In this document: in pieces, positions 1 to 9,798 of the stretch
Layout of the letters: the number at the start of each line of letters is the position of its first letter
Position numbering within the stretch: the stretch's first letter is position 1
From: Bradyrhizobium sp. 1
GTDB lineage: Bacteria; Pseudomonadota; Alphaproteobacteria; Rhizobiales; Xanthobacteraceae
Length of the DNA: 64,000 nucleotides
Direction: 5' to 3'
NCBI RefSeq assembly: GCF_023073315.1
Contig: NZ_JADPJH010000026.1
Span: 216,167 to 280,166 of the forward strand
The notes under the pieces: generated by a model
What the model was told of the DNA's origin: nothing
Database searches by the model: none
Seen by the model: only the letters and a program-made list of their open reading frames with translations
Position numbers and translations under genes: made by a program

Positions 1-22
1 CACCGTTTCCGTCGAGAGACTG

Positions 23-110
23 TCACCCCACCCCGTCTCATATTTCGCTGCGCTTCATATGAGCCGACCCACGGGCGAGCCACGCTCGTCCCGGACCCCT
101 CCAGGGGAGG
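23..110. repeat. Probable dispersed intergenic repeat
   Basis: GC-rich stretch with short inverted arms (CATAT/ATATG at about 39-61) ahead of the first gene. It resembles dispersed Bradyrhizobium intergenic elements as I remember them, but only one copy is in this window, so membership of a family is inference. Confidence 0.3.
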
Positions 111-124
111 GTAAGAACAAAAAA

Positions 125-928
125 ATGTCCCCCGACCTCCACTTCATCCTCTTCCTTCTCTTGCGCATGGCGATCGCGGCGGCGTTCGTCGTGACGGCGT
201 CTGTTATCACCGAGCGTTCGGGCCCCGTGATCGGTGCGCTGATCGCGACCTTGCCGGTGTCGGCCGGTCCCTCCTACGTCTTCCTCGCGATCGACCACGG
301 CGCCGCCTTCATCGCGCAGGGCGCGCTGGCGAGCCTGCCGATCAACGCGGCGACGATTTTCATGTGTCTCACCTATGTCTTGCTGGCGCAGCGGCGCGGC
401 ATGCTGATGAGTTGCGCGAGCGCGTTTGCGGTCTGGATCGTTCTGGCCTCGATCATCCGCCAGTTCGACTGGTCGCTCACCGCCGGGCTCGCGGTCAATC
501 TGATCGCGTTCGGCATCTGCATTCCGCTGCTCTCGGGCTATCGCCACGTCAAGATGCCGCTGGTGACACGCCGCTGGTACGACGTCCCGATGCGGGCCGT
601 GCTGGTCGCAACGCTCGTCGCCATCGTGGTCTCGACCTCCAGCTGGGTCGGCCCCCGCATCAGCGGCATCATCGCGATCTTTCCGGTCGTGTTCTCCAGC
701 ATCATGGTGATCCTGCATCCGCGCATCGGCGGTCCACCGACGGCCGCCGTGCTCGCCAACTCCGCCTGGGGCCTGCTCGGATTCGGCATGGCGATTGCGG
801 TGATGCACGCTGCGGTCGTGTGCTTCGGCTCCGTTATCGGGCTCTGGCTTGCGCTTGGCACTTGCGTGACCTGGAATCTGACGCTGTGGTGGATGGGCCG
901 ACGGAGGCCTAGAGGCAACGTGGCCTGA
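125..928 (+). CDS. Conserved multi-pass membrane protein of unknown function
   Basis: A 267-residue protein that is almost entirely hydrophobic, with about eight predicted membrane segments. Two halves look related: a GP-x-I-x-G-x-I-A-x-x-P-V type motif occurs near residues 32-46 and again near 180-195, which suggests an internal duplication as in small transporters. I chose the ATG at 125 because the 22 residues possible upstream are arginine/proline-rich and lie in repeat-like DNA. There is no recognisable catalytic motif. A small permease or exporter is possible, but I cannot assign a substrate. The next gene is on the same strand but about 350 bases away, so it is probably transcribed separately. 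Confidence 0.75.
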   Translation: MSPDLHFILFLLLRMAIAAAFVVTASVITERSGPVIGALIATLPVSAGPSYVFLAIDHGAAFIAQGALASLPINAATIFMCLTYVLLAQRRGMLMSCASAFAVWIVLASIIRQFDWSLTAGLAVNLIAFGICIPLLSGYRHVKMPLVTRRWYDVPMRAVLVATLVAIVVSTSSWVGPRISGIIAIFPVVFSSIMVILHPRIGGPPTAAVLANSAWGLLGFGMAIAVMHAAVVCFGSVIGLWLALGTCVTWNLTLWWMGRRRPRGNVA

Positions 929-1274
929 CAGCATCGTCGCGCAAACTTTTCGCGGCGAGCCGCAGTACTACGGTGGTGCGCTCACGTGCGGCAGCGATGC
1001 GTCCGGCAGTGCACTTTTCGTCCTTGCCAGGCATGTTGCCCCGCTAAGTCATTGAATGATCATTCATCTGCGGATGCGTCGTCGCTGCGGTGCAGGTTGT
1101 TTCGAGCGTTTTTCGATCACTCGCGCATGCCGTTTATCGATAGTTTAGTTAGCGGTTTGTTTCTGCTTGCGCCTTATCTTTGGGCTCGTTGGCTTCCAGT
1201 TTAGCGTTCAACGCCATTTTTCGCGGCTATCGGTTCATGGCACCGAGCACAACCCAGATCAATTTGGAGAGACC
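929..1274. promoter_or_regulatory. Intergenic leader of the chemoreceptor gene
   Basis: This 346-base stretch holds no gene I can support. A 72-codon open frame at 986-1204 has no good ribosome site and an unlikely composition. The region is more AT-rich than its surroundings (about 1110-1200) and contains a perfect 14-bp palindrome at 1053-1066, listed separately. It probably carries the promoter of the chemoreceptor gene, whose ribosome site (TTGGAGAG at about 1264-1271) sits just before its ATG. Confidence 0.45.
1053..1066. promoter_or_regulatory. Perfect palindrome, TetR-type operator candidate
   Basis: The sequence TGAATGATCATTCA is its own reverse complement over 14 bp. Palindromes of the form TGAATG-N2-CATTCA are typical of TetR-family operators. 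No tetR gene lies nearby in the window, so the cognate regulator would be encoded elsewhere. The downstream gene on the plus strand is the chemoreceptor at 1275. Confidence 0.45.
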
Positions 1275-2951
1275 ATGTTCAAGCGCAAGTCGAATAGCGG
1301 TGCACTGGTTCTGACGGCAACCAAGGCTGTGAGCGCCAACCTGATGGTGGCCGACAACGACCTGAACATCGTCTATATGAATGACGCGGTGACAGACCTG
1401 CTGCGCGCGGCTGAGTCCGACCTCAAGAAGGAGCTGCCCCACTTCAACGTGGCTACGCTCGTTGGAACCAACATCGATGTGTTTCATAAAAATCCCCAGC
1501 ATCAGCGCCAGATGCTGGCGAGCCTCAGCGCGGTGCATCGCGCGATGATCCAGGTTGGTGGCCACAAATTCGACCTCGTTGCGACACCGCTGAAGAACGA
1601 AGACGGCAGCCGCGCCGGAACCGTCGTGGAATGGTCCAATGCCTCGGTCCGCCTTCAGAACCTCGACTTCGGGGGGCAGGTTGCCGCTGCGAACCGTTCA
1701 CAAGCGGTCATCGAATTCGCGATGAATGGCACGGTCCTCACCGCCAACGAAAATTTCTTGCGAACGCTCGACTACGCGTTGAATGAAATCCAGGGCAAGC
1801 ATCACAGCATGTTCGTGCCACCAGCGGAACGCGACAGTGCGGCCTATCGCGATTTCTGGGCCGCGCTGAACCGCGGTGAATATCAAGCCGCGGAATACAA
1901 GCGCATCGGCAAGGCCGGCAAGGAAGTCTGGATCCAAGCCTCCTACAATCCTGTCTTCGACGAGAAGGGCAGGCCCAGCAAGGTAGTGAAGTTCGCAACT
2001 GACGTCACCGCACAGAAGCTCAGGAACGCCGACCTCGCCGGCCAGATCGCGGCGATCGACAAGGCGCAGGCCGTGATCGAGTTCAACATGGACGGCACCA
2101 TCATCACCGCCAACGCGAATTTCCTCAGCGCGCTCGGCTATTCGCTGGCCGAGATCAAGGGCCATCATCACAGCATGTTCGTCGAGCCGTCGGAGCGCGA
2201 CGGCGCCGGCTATCGCGAGTTCTGGGCGGCCCTCAATCGCGGCCAGTATCAGGCAGCCGAATACAAGCGCATCGGCAAGGGTGGCAAGGAGGTCTATATC
2301 CAGGCCTCCTACAACCCGATCATGGATCTGAACGGCAAGCCGTACAAGGTGGTGAAATACGCCACCGATGTCACGAGGCAGGTGCTGGTGCGCATGGGCA
2401 ACGAGCGCGTCCGCGCGATGATGGAATCGGTCGCCGCCGGATCGGAGGAGCTGAACGCCTCGGTGCGGGAGATCTCCGAAGCCATGACCAAGTCGCGCCA
2501 GACCGCCAGCAGTGCGGTGGATCAGGTCGCGTCCGCCGACTCGCAGGCCCAGCGCCTCACGGAAGCGGCACTGGCCATGAGCGGGATCGTCGAGCTCATC
2601 AACAACATCACTGGGCAGATCAACCTGCTGGCACTTAACGCCACGATCGAATCGGCGCGCGCGGGCGAAGCCGGTCGCGGCTTTGCGGTGGTCGCCTCCG
2701 AGGTCAAGAGCCTTGCCAACCAGGCCAAGCAGGCCACCGACAAGATCGGCGCGGAGATCGCCAGTCTCAACGGCATCTCCGGTGACGTCGTCACCGCCCT
2801 GGCTTCGATCAAGACGGCCATCAACAACGTCAGCGAATATGTGACGTCGACGGCCGCCGCGATCGAGGAGCAGAGCACGGTGACCAACGAGATGTCGACG
2901 AGCATGCAGCGCGCGGCCGCCGAAGCCGCCGCCATGGCCGCTAGCGCGTAG
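1275..2951 (+). CDS. Cytoplasmic methyl-accepting chemotaxis protein with three PAS domains
   Basis: A 558-residue chemoreceptor without any membrane segment, so a soluble receptor. Residues about 10-120 form a first PAS-like domain. Two further PAS domains (about 140-260 and 262-382) are near copies of each other, 122 residues apart, sharing HHSMFV, YQAAEYKRIGK and IQASYNP motifs. A methyl-accepting signalling domain follows, with the conserved hairpin tip NLLALNATIE-ARAGEAGRGFAVVA, which docks CheA/CheW. The start at 1275 has the ribosome site GGAGAG; the open frame continues upstream to 1167 without one. The C terminus ends soon after the signalling domain, with no CheR-binding pentapeptide. 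It likely senses redox, oxygen or a small ligand through PAS cofactors. The ligand is unknown. Confidence 0.9.
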   Translation: MFKRKSNSGALVLTATKAVSANLMVADNDLNIVYMNDAVTDLLRAAESDLKKELPHFNVATLVGTNIDVFHKNPQHQRQMLASLSAVHRAMIQVGGHKFDLVATPLKNEDGSRAGTVVEWSNASVRLQNLDFGGQVAAANRSQAVIEFAMNGTVLTANENFLRTLDYALNEIQGKHHSMFVPPAERDSAAYRDFWAALNRGEYQAAEYKRIGKAGKEVWIQASYNPVFDEKGRPSKVVKFATDVTAQKLRNADLAGQIAAIDKAQAVIEFNMDGTIITANANFLSALGYSLAEIKGHHHSMFVEPSERDGAGYREFWAALNRGQYQAAEYKRIGKGGKEVYIQASYNPIMDLNGKPYKVVKYATDVTRQVLVRMGNERVRAMMESVAAGSEELNASVREISEAMTKSRQTASSAVDQVASADSQAQRLTEAALAMSGIVELINNITGQINLLALNATIESARAGEAGRGFAVVASEVKSLANQAKQATDKIGAEIASLNGISGDVVTALASIKTAINNVSEYVTSTAAAIEEQSTVTNEMSTSMQRAAAEAAAMAASA

Positions 2952-2967
2952 CAACCCGCGCAGAAGC

Positions 2968-3056
2968 GTAGGGTGGGTTAGCGCCAGCGTAACCCACCAG
3001 CTTCGACATCGCGGCAAAAGAAGTGGTGGGTTACGCCTTCGGCCAACCCGCCCTAC
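2968..3056. repeat. Dispersed hairpin repeat, family A (GTAGGG type), copy 1
   Basis: About 89 bp bounded by GTAGGGTGGGTTAGCG on the left and its near complement (CCAACCCGCCCTAC) on the right, with an internal repetition of the GGTGGGTTACGC arm. It lies between the convergent chemoreceptor and mutS genes and could act as a bidirectional terminator. Related copies lie at 18934-19014, 19960-20069 and 63978-64000. Confidence 0.8.
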
Positions 3057-3063
3057 TGCACGG

Positions 3064-5802
3064 TCACGGCTTCGGCAGCTTGGCCCTTAACGCATACAGC
3101 GCATCAAGTGCCTCGCGCGGGGACATCTCGTCGGGGTGCAGCGCCTTCACCGCTTCCATCAACAGTTCGGCCTCGCTCGGCGGCGCAGCTTCGGCGGCCG
3201 CGCGCGAGGGGACGGCGAACAGCGGCAGGTCGTCGGCCAGCGCGCGTGCGGTCTGGCCGCGGTCCTGGGCCTCCAGTTTTGCCAACACTGATTTGGCGCG
3301 CGTGATCACGGCCGGCGGCAGGCCCGCGAGTTTGGCCACTTGAATGCCGTAAGAGCGATCCGCCGAGCCCGGCAGCACCTCGTGCAGGAACACGACATTG
3401 CCCTGCCATTCCTTCACCCGCACCGTCGCGTTGAACATCCGCGGCAGTTTTGCCGAGAGCGCGGTCAGCTCGTGATAATGCGTCGCGAACAGCGTGCGGC
3501 AGCGATTGCTTTCGTGCAGATGCTCGATCGCGGCCCAGGCGATCGAGAGGCCGTCAAAGGTCGCGGTGCCGCGGCCGATCTCGTCGAGGATCACCAGCGC
3601 GCGCTCGCCGGCCTGGTTGAGGATTGCAGCCGTCTCGACCATCTCCACCATGAAGGTGGAGCGGCCGCGGGCGAGATCGTCGGCGGCGCCGACGCGCGAG
3701 AACAGGCGGTCGATGATGCCGATCCGCGCGCGCGTGGCCGGCACGAAACTTCCGATTTGAGCAAGAAGAGCAATCAGCGCGTTCTGGCGCAGGAAGGTCG
3801 ATTTACCGGCCATGTTCGGACCGGTCAGCAGCCAGAGCTGGCCGGACTTTTGCGCAGGTCCTGGCGACAGGTCGCAAGCATTGGCGATGAACGGTTCGCC
3901 GTTGCGCTTGAGCGCCTGCTCGACCACGGGATGGCGGCCAGCCTCGATGGCGAAGCCGAGGGAGTCATCCACGTCCGGCCGCACATAATTGTCGTCGACC
4001 GCGAGCTTGGCGAGCGAGGTCGCAACGTCGAGCAGCGCAAAGGCATGGGCGGCGGCGCGCAGATCGTCGCTGATATCAAGCGCCTTCGCGGAAAGCCGCT
4101 CGAAGATTTCGAGCTCGAGGCCGAGCGCGCGATCGCCGGCATTGGCGATCTTGGCCTCGATCTCGCCGAGCTCAGAGGTGGTGAAGCGCACCTGCCCCGC
4201 GAGCGTCTGGCGATGGATGAAGGTCGCGTTCAGCGGCGCGGACATCAGCTTGTCGCCGTGTTGCGCGGTGACCTCGACGAAATAGCCGAGCACGTTGTTG
4301 TGGCGGATCTTGAGGCCCTTGACGCCCGTATTGTCGGCGTAGCGCGCCTGCATCGAGGCGACCACCAGGCGCGAGGCGTCGCGCAGACTCCGCGTTTCGT
4401 CGAGCGCGGGCTCGTAGCCCTGGCGAACGAAGCCGCCATCGCGCTTGATCAGCGGCAGTTGCTCGTCGAGGGCGATAGCAAATTCTGCCGCGAGTTCGCG
4501 CGACGGTTTTTGCAGCGCCGCCATCACCGTTGTGATCTCGTACGGTGGCTGATCGAGCTCGCCGAGCCGCGCCAGCACCTGGTCGGCGGCGACGATGCCA
4601 TCGCGTAAGCCCGCAAGGTCGCGCGGTCCGCCGCGGCCGACCGAGAGACGGGCCAGTGCACGCGACATGTCGGGCGCGCCGCGCAAAATGCTGCGGATGT
4701 CTTCGCGGGCAGCGGAATCGGCAACAAAGACGCTGACGGCATCGAGCCGCCGCGCGATCGCCGCCGCGTCTGTCAGCGGCGCCGCCAGCCGCTGCGTCAG
4801 CAGGCGTGAGCCGGCAGAGGTCACCGTGCAGTCGATGGCATCAAGCAGCGAGCCGCGGCGTTCGCCCGCAAGCGTCCGCGTCAGTTCGAGATTGGCGCGT
4901 GTGGCCGGGTCAATCGCCATGGTCGCGCCCGAAGCCTCGCGGGCCGGCGGCGACAGTGGCGGATGCTTGCCGACCTGGGTTCGATCGACATAGGTGACGG
5001 CGGCGGCAGCAGCCGTGGCTTCGAGGCGCGTCAGCTGCGCCAGCCCGTCCATGGTCGCAACGGCAAAGTAGTCGCAGAGGCGTTTTTCGGCGGTGGCGCC
5101 GTCGAAGACGTCGCGGGTCAGCGGCGTCACCGCCGGCAGCTCGCGCAAGGTCTGTCCGAGCTCGCTGTCGTTATAGAGTGCGTCGGCGACGATGGCTTCG
5201 TTCGGATTGATGCGCGCCAGCGTTGCGGCGAGCTCGCCGCTGGAGCATTCCAGCACGGTGAATTCGGCGGTCGAGATGTCGATCCAGGCGAGGCCGAAGC
5301 GGTCGCCGCCACCGGAGGCGCGGGCGCGCGCGATCGCCAGCAGATAATTGTTGGCGCGTGCGTCGAGCAGCGTGTCCTCAGTCAGCGTGCCCGGCGTGAC
5401 CAGCCGCACCACGCCGCGGCGGACCACGCTCTTGTTGCCGCGGGCTTTCGCGGCTGCGGGATCCTCGGTCTGCTCGCACACCGCGACCCGGTGTCCGGCG
5501 ATGATCAGGCGGTGCAGATAATCCTCGGAGCGCTCGACCGGCACGCCACACATCGGAATGTCGGCGCCCTGGTGCTTGCCGCGCTTGGTCAGGACGATGC
5601 CGAGCGTTTTCGAGGCGATCTCGGCGTCTTCGAAGAACAGCTCGTAGAAATCGCCCATCCGGTAGAAAAGCAGCAGGCCCTGATGCGCCGCCTTGATCTC
5701 GAGGTACTGTTCCATCATCGGCGTGACGCGCGCGATGGCCTCCGCTGGCTGTGCGGCTACTTCGTCGGGGGGCGGGACAGGTATCGGCTGTTGCATGGTC
5801 AT
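3064..5802 (-). CDS. mutS: DNA mismatch repair protein MutS
   Basis: A 912-residue MutS of normal length. MutS binds mismatches and small loops in newly replicated DNA and recruits MutL. The N-terminal mismatch-binding domain has the F-Y-E motif (MGDFYELFF, about residue 55). Connector, lever and clamp domains fill the middle. The ATPase domain begins with the Walker A GPNMAGKST, followed by the Walker B region DEIGRGTATFDG and the ATFATHYHEL switch. Two in-frame ATGs occur at the start (5802 and 5796). The gene is alone on its strand, flanked by the family A repeat downstream and a divergent thiolase gene upstream. Confidence 0.97.
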   Translation of the reverse strand: MTMQQPIPVPPPDEVAAQPAEAIARVTPMMEQYLEIKAAHQGLLLFYRMGDFYELFFEDAEIASKTLGIVLTKRGKHQGADIPMCGVPVERSEDYLHRLIIAGHRVAVCEQTEDPAAAKARGNKSVVRRGVVRLVTPGTLTEDTLLDARANNYLLAIARARASGGGDRFGLAWIDISTAEFTVLECSSGELAATLARINPNEAIVADALYNDSELGQTLRELPAVTPLTRDVFDGATAEKRLCDYFAVATMDGLAQLTRLEATAAAAAVTYVDRTQVGKHPPLSPPAREASGATMAIDPATRANLELTRTLAGERRGSLLDAIDCTVTSAGSRLLTQRLAAPLTDAAAIARRLDAVSVFVADSAAREDIRSILRGAPDMSRALARLSVGRGGPRDLAGLRDGIVAADQVLARLGELDQPPYEITTVMAALQKPSRELAAEFAIALDEQLPLIKRDGGFVRQGYEPALDETRSLRDASRLVVASMQARYADNTGVKGLKIRHNNVLGYFVEVTAQHGDKLMSAPLNATFIHRQTLAGQVRFTTSELGEIEAKIANAGDRALGLELEIFERLSAKALDISDDLRAAAHAFALLDVATSLAKLAVDDNYVRPDVDDSLGFAIEAGRHPVVEQALKRNGEPFIANACDLSPGPAQKSGQLWLLTGPNMAGKSTFLRQNALIALLAQIGSFVPATRARIGIIDRLFSRVGAADDLARGRSTFMVEMVETAAILNQAGERALVILDEIGRGTATFDGLSIAWAAIEHLHESNRCRTLFATHYHELTALSAKLPRMFNATVRVKEWQGNVVFLHEVLPGSADRSYGIQVAKLAGLPPAVITRAKSVLAKLEAQDRGQTARALADDLPLFAVPSRAAAEAAPPSEAELLMEAVKALHPDEMSPREALDALYALRAKLPKP

Positions 5803-6029
5803 GGGCGGCGCAACCTACAAAATTTCGGCACCTGCTCCTATCGCTTTGGCCGGGGAGGGGAGGTTTTCCACGTTGTCCGCACCGCGGCATGCGCCGGCGG
5901 TGTGCGCACCCCTCGGAACAGGCAAGAAACCGTCAATTGACCTGCCGCGGGCGCCCTCCTAAAACTCCGCCGACATCGAAGAAATTTGGAAGAATTTTCG
6001 CCGAACCGCGGCATTCAGGGAGAACAACG

Positions 6030-7238
<1,209 letters not shown>

Positions 7239-7245
7239 GCTCTCT

Positions 7246-7271
7246 CCCTCTCCTCGCCTGCGGGGAGAGGG
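7246..7271. repeat. Hairpin repeat, family B (CTCTCCCC type)
   Basis: CCCTCTCC and GGAGAGGG arms of 8 bp, with a short loop, lie in the 50-base gap between the thiolase and the dioxygenase genes. It belongs with longer copies at 25412-25555, 55524-55683 and 57684-57720. It may moderate read-through in the operon. Confidence 0.6.
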
Positions 7272-7288
7272 CCTTCAGGGGCCGTGCC

Positions 7289-8182
7289 ATGATCATCAAA
7301 AGCGAGCAGGACGTCACGGCCGCCGCGTTGGCGGTGATGGAGCAAACCTCCGATCCGCGGATGCGGCAGATCATGATCTCGCTGGTCAAGCATCTGCATG
7401 GCTTCGTTCGCGATGTCAGGCTGACCGAGAAGGAGTTTCGCGATGCCACGGCTGTTATCGCCGAGCTTGGGAAGCTCACGACCGACACGCATAACGAAGT
7501 CGTGCTGATGGCCGGATCGCTCGGCGTCTCGCCGCTGGTGTGCCTGCTCAACAATGGCGATCAGGGCAACACCGAAACCGATCAGTCGCTGCTCGGCCCG
7601 TTCTGGCGGCTGAACTCGCCGCGGGTGGAGAACGGTGGCTCGATCGTCCGCTCGGAAACGCCGGGTGCGCCGCTGTTCGTCAACGGCCACGTCGTCGACA
7701 AGGACGGCGGTCCCGTCGCCGGCGCGGAGATCGATGTCTGGCACGCTTCCCCGGTCGGCCTCTACGAGAACCAGGACCCCGAGCAGGCCGACATGAATCT
7801 GCGCGGCAAGTTCACGACCGATTCCGACGGGCGCTTCGCCTTCCGTTCGGTGATGATGGTCGGCTATCCCATTCCGACCAACGGCGTGGTTGGCCGCCTG
7901 CTCGAAGCGCAGAGCCGCCACCCCTATCGCCCGGCGCATCTGCATGCCTTGATCTTCAAGCCCGGCTTCAAGGTGCTGATCTCGCAGGTCTACGATCCCA
8001 ACGATCCCCATATCGACAGCGACGTGCAGTTCGGGGTGACGCAGGCGCTGATCGGCAAGGTCCAGCGCCACGATGCGCCGCATCCGACCGCACGCGACGT
8101 CGCGATGCCCTGGTATTCGCTCGATCACACCTACCGGCTGGAAGCCGGCGACGCCGTGCTGCCGCGCGCGCCGATCAAATAG
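7289..8182 (+). CDS. Intradiol ring-cleavage dioxygenase (catechol/hydroxyquinol 1,2-dioxygenase type)
   Basis: A 297-residue non-haem Fe(III) dioxygenase that opens a catecholic ring between the hydroxylated carbons. It has the extra N-terminal helical domain (residues about 15-95) found in catechol and hydroxyquinol 1,2-dioxygenases but not in protocatechuate dioxygenases. Iron ligands are visible as a tyrosine in PVGLYENQ, a tyrosine in MVGYPIP and the two histidines in YRPAHLHALIF. The start at 7289 is the first ATG after the hairpin. It is sandwiched between pcaF and pcaHG, so one operon could channel two kinds of diphenol. Hydroxyquinol as substrate is plausible, but not proven by the sequence. 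Confidence 0.85.
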   Translation: MIIKSEQDVTAAALAVMEQTSDPRMRQIMISLVKHLHGFVRDVRLTEKEFRDATAVIAELGKLTTDTHNEVVLMAGSLGVSPLVCLLNNGDQGNTETDQSLLGPFWRLNSPRVENGGSIVRSETPGAPLFVNGHVVDKDGGPVAGAEIDVWHASPVGLYENQDPEQADMNLRGKFTTDSDGRFAFRSVMMVGYPIPTNGVVGRLLEAQSRHPYRPAHLHALIFKPGFKVLISQVYDPNDPHIDSDVQFGVTQALIGKVQRHDAPHPTARDVAMPWYSLDHTYRLEAGDAVLPRAPIK

Positions 8183-8230
8183 AACGCTCCTGCCGGGTTC
8201 GGGAAGGCCGCCAAACCCGCTTCCCTAGAT

Positions 8231-8247
8231 TAGTTATATTCTATAAT
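8231..8247. promoter_or_regulatory. AT-rich palindrome upstream of pcaH, operator/promoter candidate
   Basis: In the 120-base gap before pcaH, a perfect inverted repeat TTATA-TTC-TATAA lies inside an AT-rich island. It includes a TATAAT hexamer (8242-8247) that could be a -10 element. The surrounding DNA is strongly GC-rich, so the island stands out. It suggests that pcaHG have their own regulated promoter in addition to read-through. Confidence 0.4.
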
Positions 8248-8302
8248 GATCGGGGGGAAGCGTTGACCGGCCGGACCAAAATGGCCGGGGAGGAGTTCGC
8301 CA

Positions 8303-9004
8303 ATGACATTCATCTATCCCGTTGACAGCAACAAGGCGCATCCGCTGCCGCTGTCGCCCGAGTACAAGAGCTCGATCAAGCGCGCGCCGAACAAGCCGTT
8401 GATCCCGATGCGCCACACGCTGTCGGAATTGACCGGCCCGGTCTACGGCCACGAGACCGTGCGCGAGGGCGATGCCGATCTCACCACCCAGCACACCGGC
8501 GAGCCGATCGGCGAGCGCATCATCGTCCACGGCCATGTGCGCGACGAAGACGGACGCGGCGTGCCGAACTCGCTGGTCGAGATCTGGCAGGCCAATGCTT
8601 GCGGCCGCTATGTCCATGTCCGCGACCAGCATCCGGCGCCGCTCGATGCGAATTTCACCGGAGCAGGCCGCACAATGAGCGATGCCGCCGGCTACTACCG
8701 GTTCGTCACCATCAAGCCCGGCGCCTATCCCTGGGGCAATCACCACAACGCCTGGCGGCCCGCGCATATTCATCTCTCGGTGTTCGGCCATTCCTTCGTC
8801 ACGCGGCTGGTGACGCAGATGTATTTCCCGGCCGACCCGCTGTTTCCGTTCGACCCGATCTTCAATTCGGTGCCGGACGAGAAGGCGCGGGCGCGGATGG
8901 TCTCGTCGTTCGATCTGGAGAACACCCAGCCCGAATGGGCGCTGTGCTACCGCTTCGACATCGTGCTGCGGGGCAAGAACGCCACGCCTATGGAGAACCA
9001 CTAA
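8303..9004 (+). CDS. pcaH: Protocatechuate 3,4-dioxygenase beta subunit
   Basis: A 233-residue beta subunit, which carries the catalytic Fe(III) of the alpha-beta protomer that converts protocatechuate to 3-carboxy-cis,cis-muconate. The typical N terminus (YPVDSNKAHPLPLSPEYKSS), the LVEIWQANACGRYVH tyrosine ligand, the second tyrosine in GAYPWGNH and the RPAHIHLSVFG histidine pair are all present. The ribosome site GGGGAGG lies just before the ATG. The pcaG gene starts 16 bases after its stop, so the two subunits are co-translated. Confidence 0.95.
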   Translation: MTFIYPVDSNKAHPLPLSPEYKSSIKRAPNKPLIPMRHTLSELTGPVYGHETVREGDADLTTQHTGEPIGERIIVHGHVRDEDGRGVPNSLVEIWQANACGRYVHVRDQHPAPLDANFTGAGRTMSDAAGYYRFVTIKPGAYPWGNHHNAWRPAHIHLSVFGHSFVTRLVTQMYFPADPLFPFDPIFNSVPDEKARARMVSSFDLENTQPEWALCYRFDIVLRGKNATPMENH

Positions 9005-9020
9005 CGTGCAGGGAAGCGAG

Positions 9021-9608
9021 ATGGACAACGGGATCACCCCATCGCAGACCGTCGGCCCGTTCTTCAAATACGGCATGACGCCGACTGGCGAATATGCCTG
9101 GAACGACGCGTTCACCAACTCGACATTGACGCCCGACGTCACCGGCGATCGCGTCCGCATCGAGGGCCGGGTGCTCGACGGCGACGGTGCCACCATGCCC
9201 GACGCCATGCTGGAGATCTGGCAGGCGGACGCGCAGGGGCGCTACGCCGACCCGCAGGACAAGCGCGCGCTGCCGAACGCCAGCTTCCGCGGCTTCGCCC
9301 GCTGCGGTACCGACAAGGACGGCAACTATTCCTTCGACACCATCAAGCCCGGCGTCGTGCCCGACCCCGACGGCAAGCCGCAGGCGCCGCACATCGTTCT
9401 GGCGGTGTTCGCGCGCGGCATGCTGCGGCATCTCTACACCCGGATCTATTTCAGCGACGAGGCCGGCAACGCCGCCGATCCCGTGCTGGCGCTGGTGCCG
9501 GCCGACCGCCGCGCCACGCTGATCGCAGTGCGCGAGGCCGGCAAGGCGGTCTATCGCCTCGACCTGCGTTTGCAGGGTGATAGCGAGACGGTGTTCTTCG
9601 ATGTCTGA
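9021..9608 (+). CDS. pcaG: Protocatechuate 3,4-dioxygenase alpha subunit
   Basis: A 195-residue alpha subunit, homologous in fold to the beta subunit but without the full iron site. The family N terminus ITPSQTVGPFFKYG is clear, and the LEIWQADAQGRY segment mirrors that of PcaH. I chose the ATG at 9021, preceded by GGGAAG, over a GTG at 9006 that would add five residues. It is the last gene of the aromatic operon, and a stem-loop with a T-run follows its stop codon. Confidence 0.93.
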   Translation: MDNGITPSQTVGPFFKYGMTPTGEYAWNDAFTNSTLTPDVTGDRVRIEGRVLDGDGATMPDAMLEIWQADAQGRYADPQDKRALPNASFRGFARCGTDKDGNYSFDTIKPGVVPDPDGKPQAPHIVLAVFARGMLRHLYTRIYFSDEAGNAADPVLALVPADRRATLIAVREAGKAVYRLDLRLQGDSETVFFDV

Positions 9609-9617
9609 GACATGGGT

Positions 9618-9649
9618 GTGCCGGCGATACCAGTCGGCGGCACGCTTTT
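9618..9649 (+). terminator. Likely factor-independent terminator after pcaG
   Basis: Six-base arms GTGCCG and CGGCAC enclose a 14-base loop and are followed by GCTTTT. It lies ten bases after the pcaG stop codon, where the operon would be expected to end. The T-run is short. Confidence 0.45.
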
Positions 9650-9798
9650 CTCACTGAGCGCATCGTCGACCGGGACGGCGCCGCATTTCCCGTAATTCTC
9701 CGGGATCTTCGCGTTGCAATTTCCGCGCGAAGAAAGTCCGTGTTTACCGTAGTCCTTTATGGTCCGGTTGGATTCGGCGCGGCCAACCGGACTGTTCC

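Noticed and set aside
38..934. 298-codon minus-strand frame at the window start
   Set aside because: Opposite a hydrophobic membrane protein gene. The shadow frame is an almost pure mix of charged residues with no domain.
986..1204. 72-codon plus-strand frame in the chemoreceptor leader
   Set aside because: No ribosome site, Cys/Arg-rich composition, and it overlaps the TetR-type palindrome and the AT-rich promoter region.
3340..4608. 422-codon plus-strand frame opposite mutS
   Set aside because: mutS is complete and certain on the other strand; no domain is visible in this frame.
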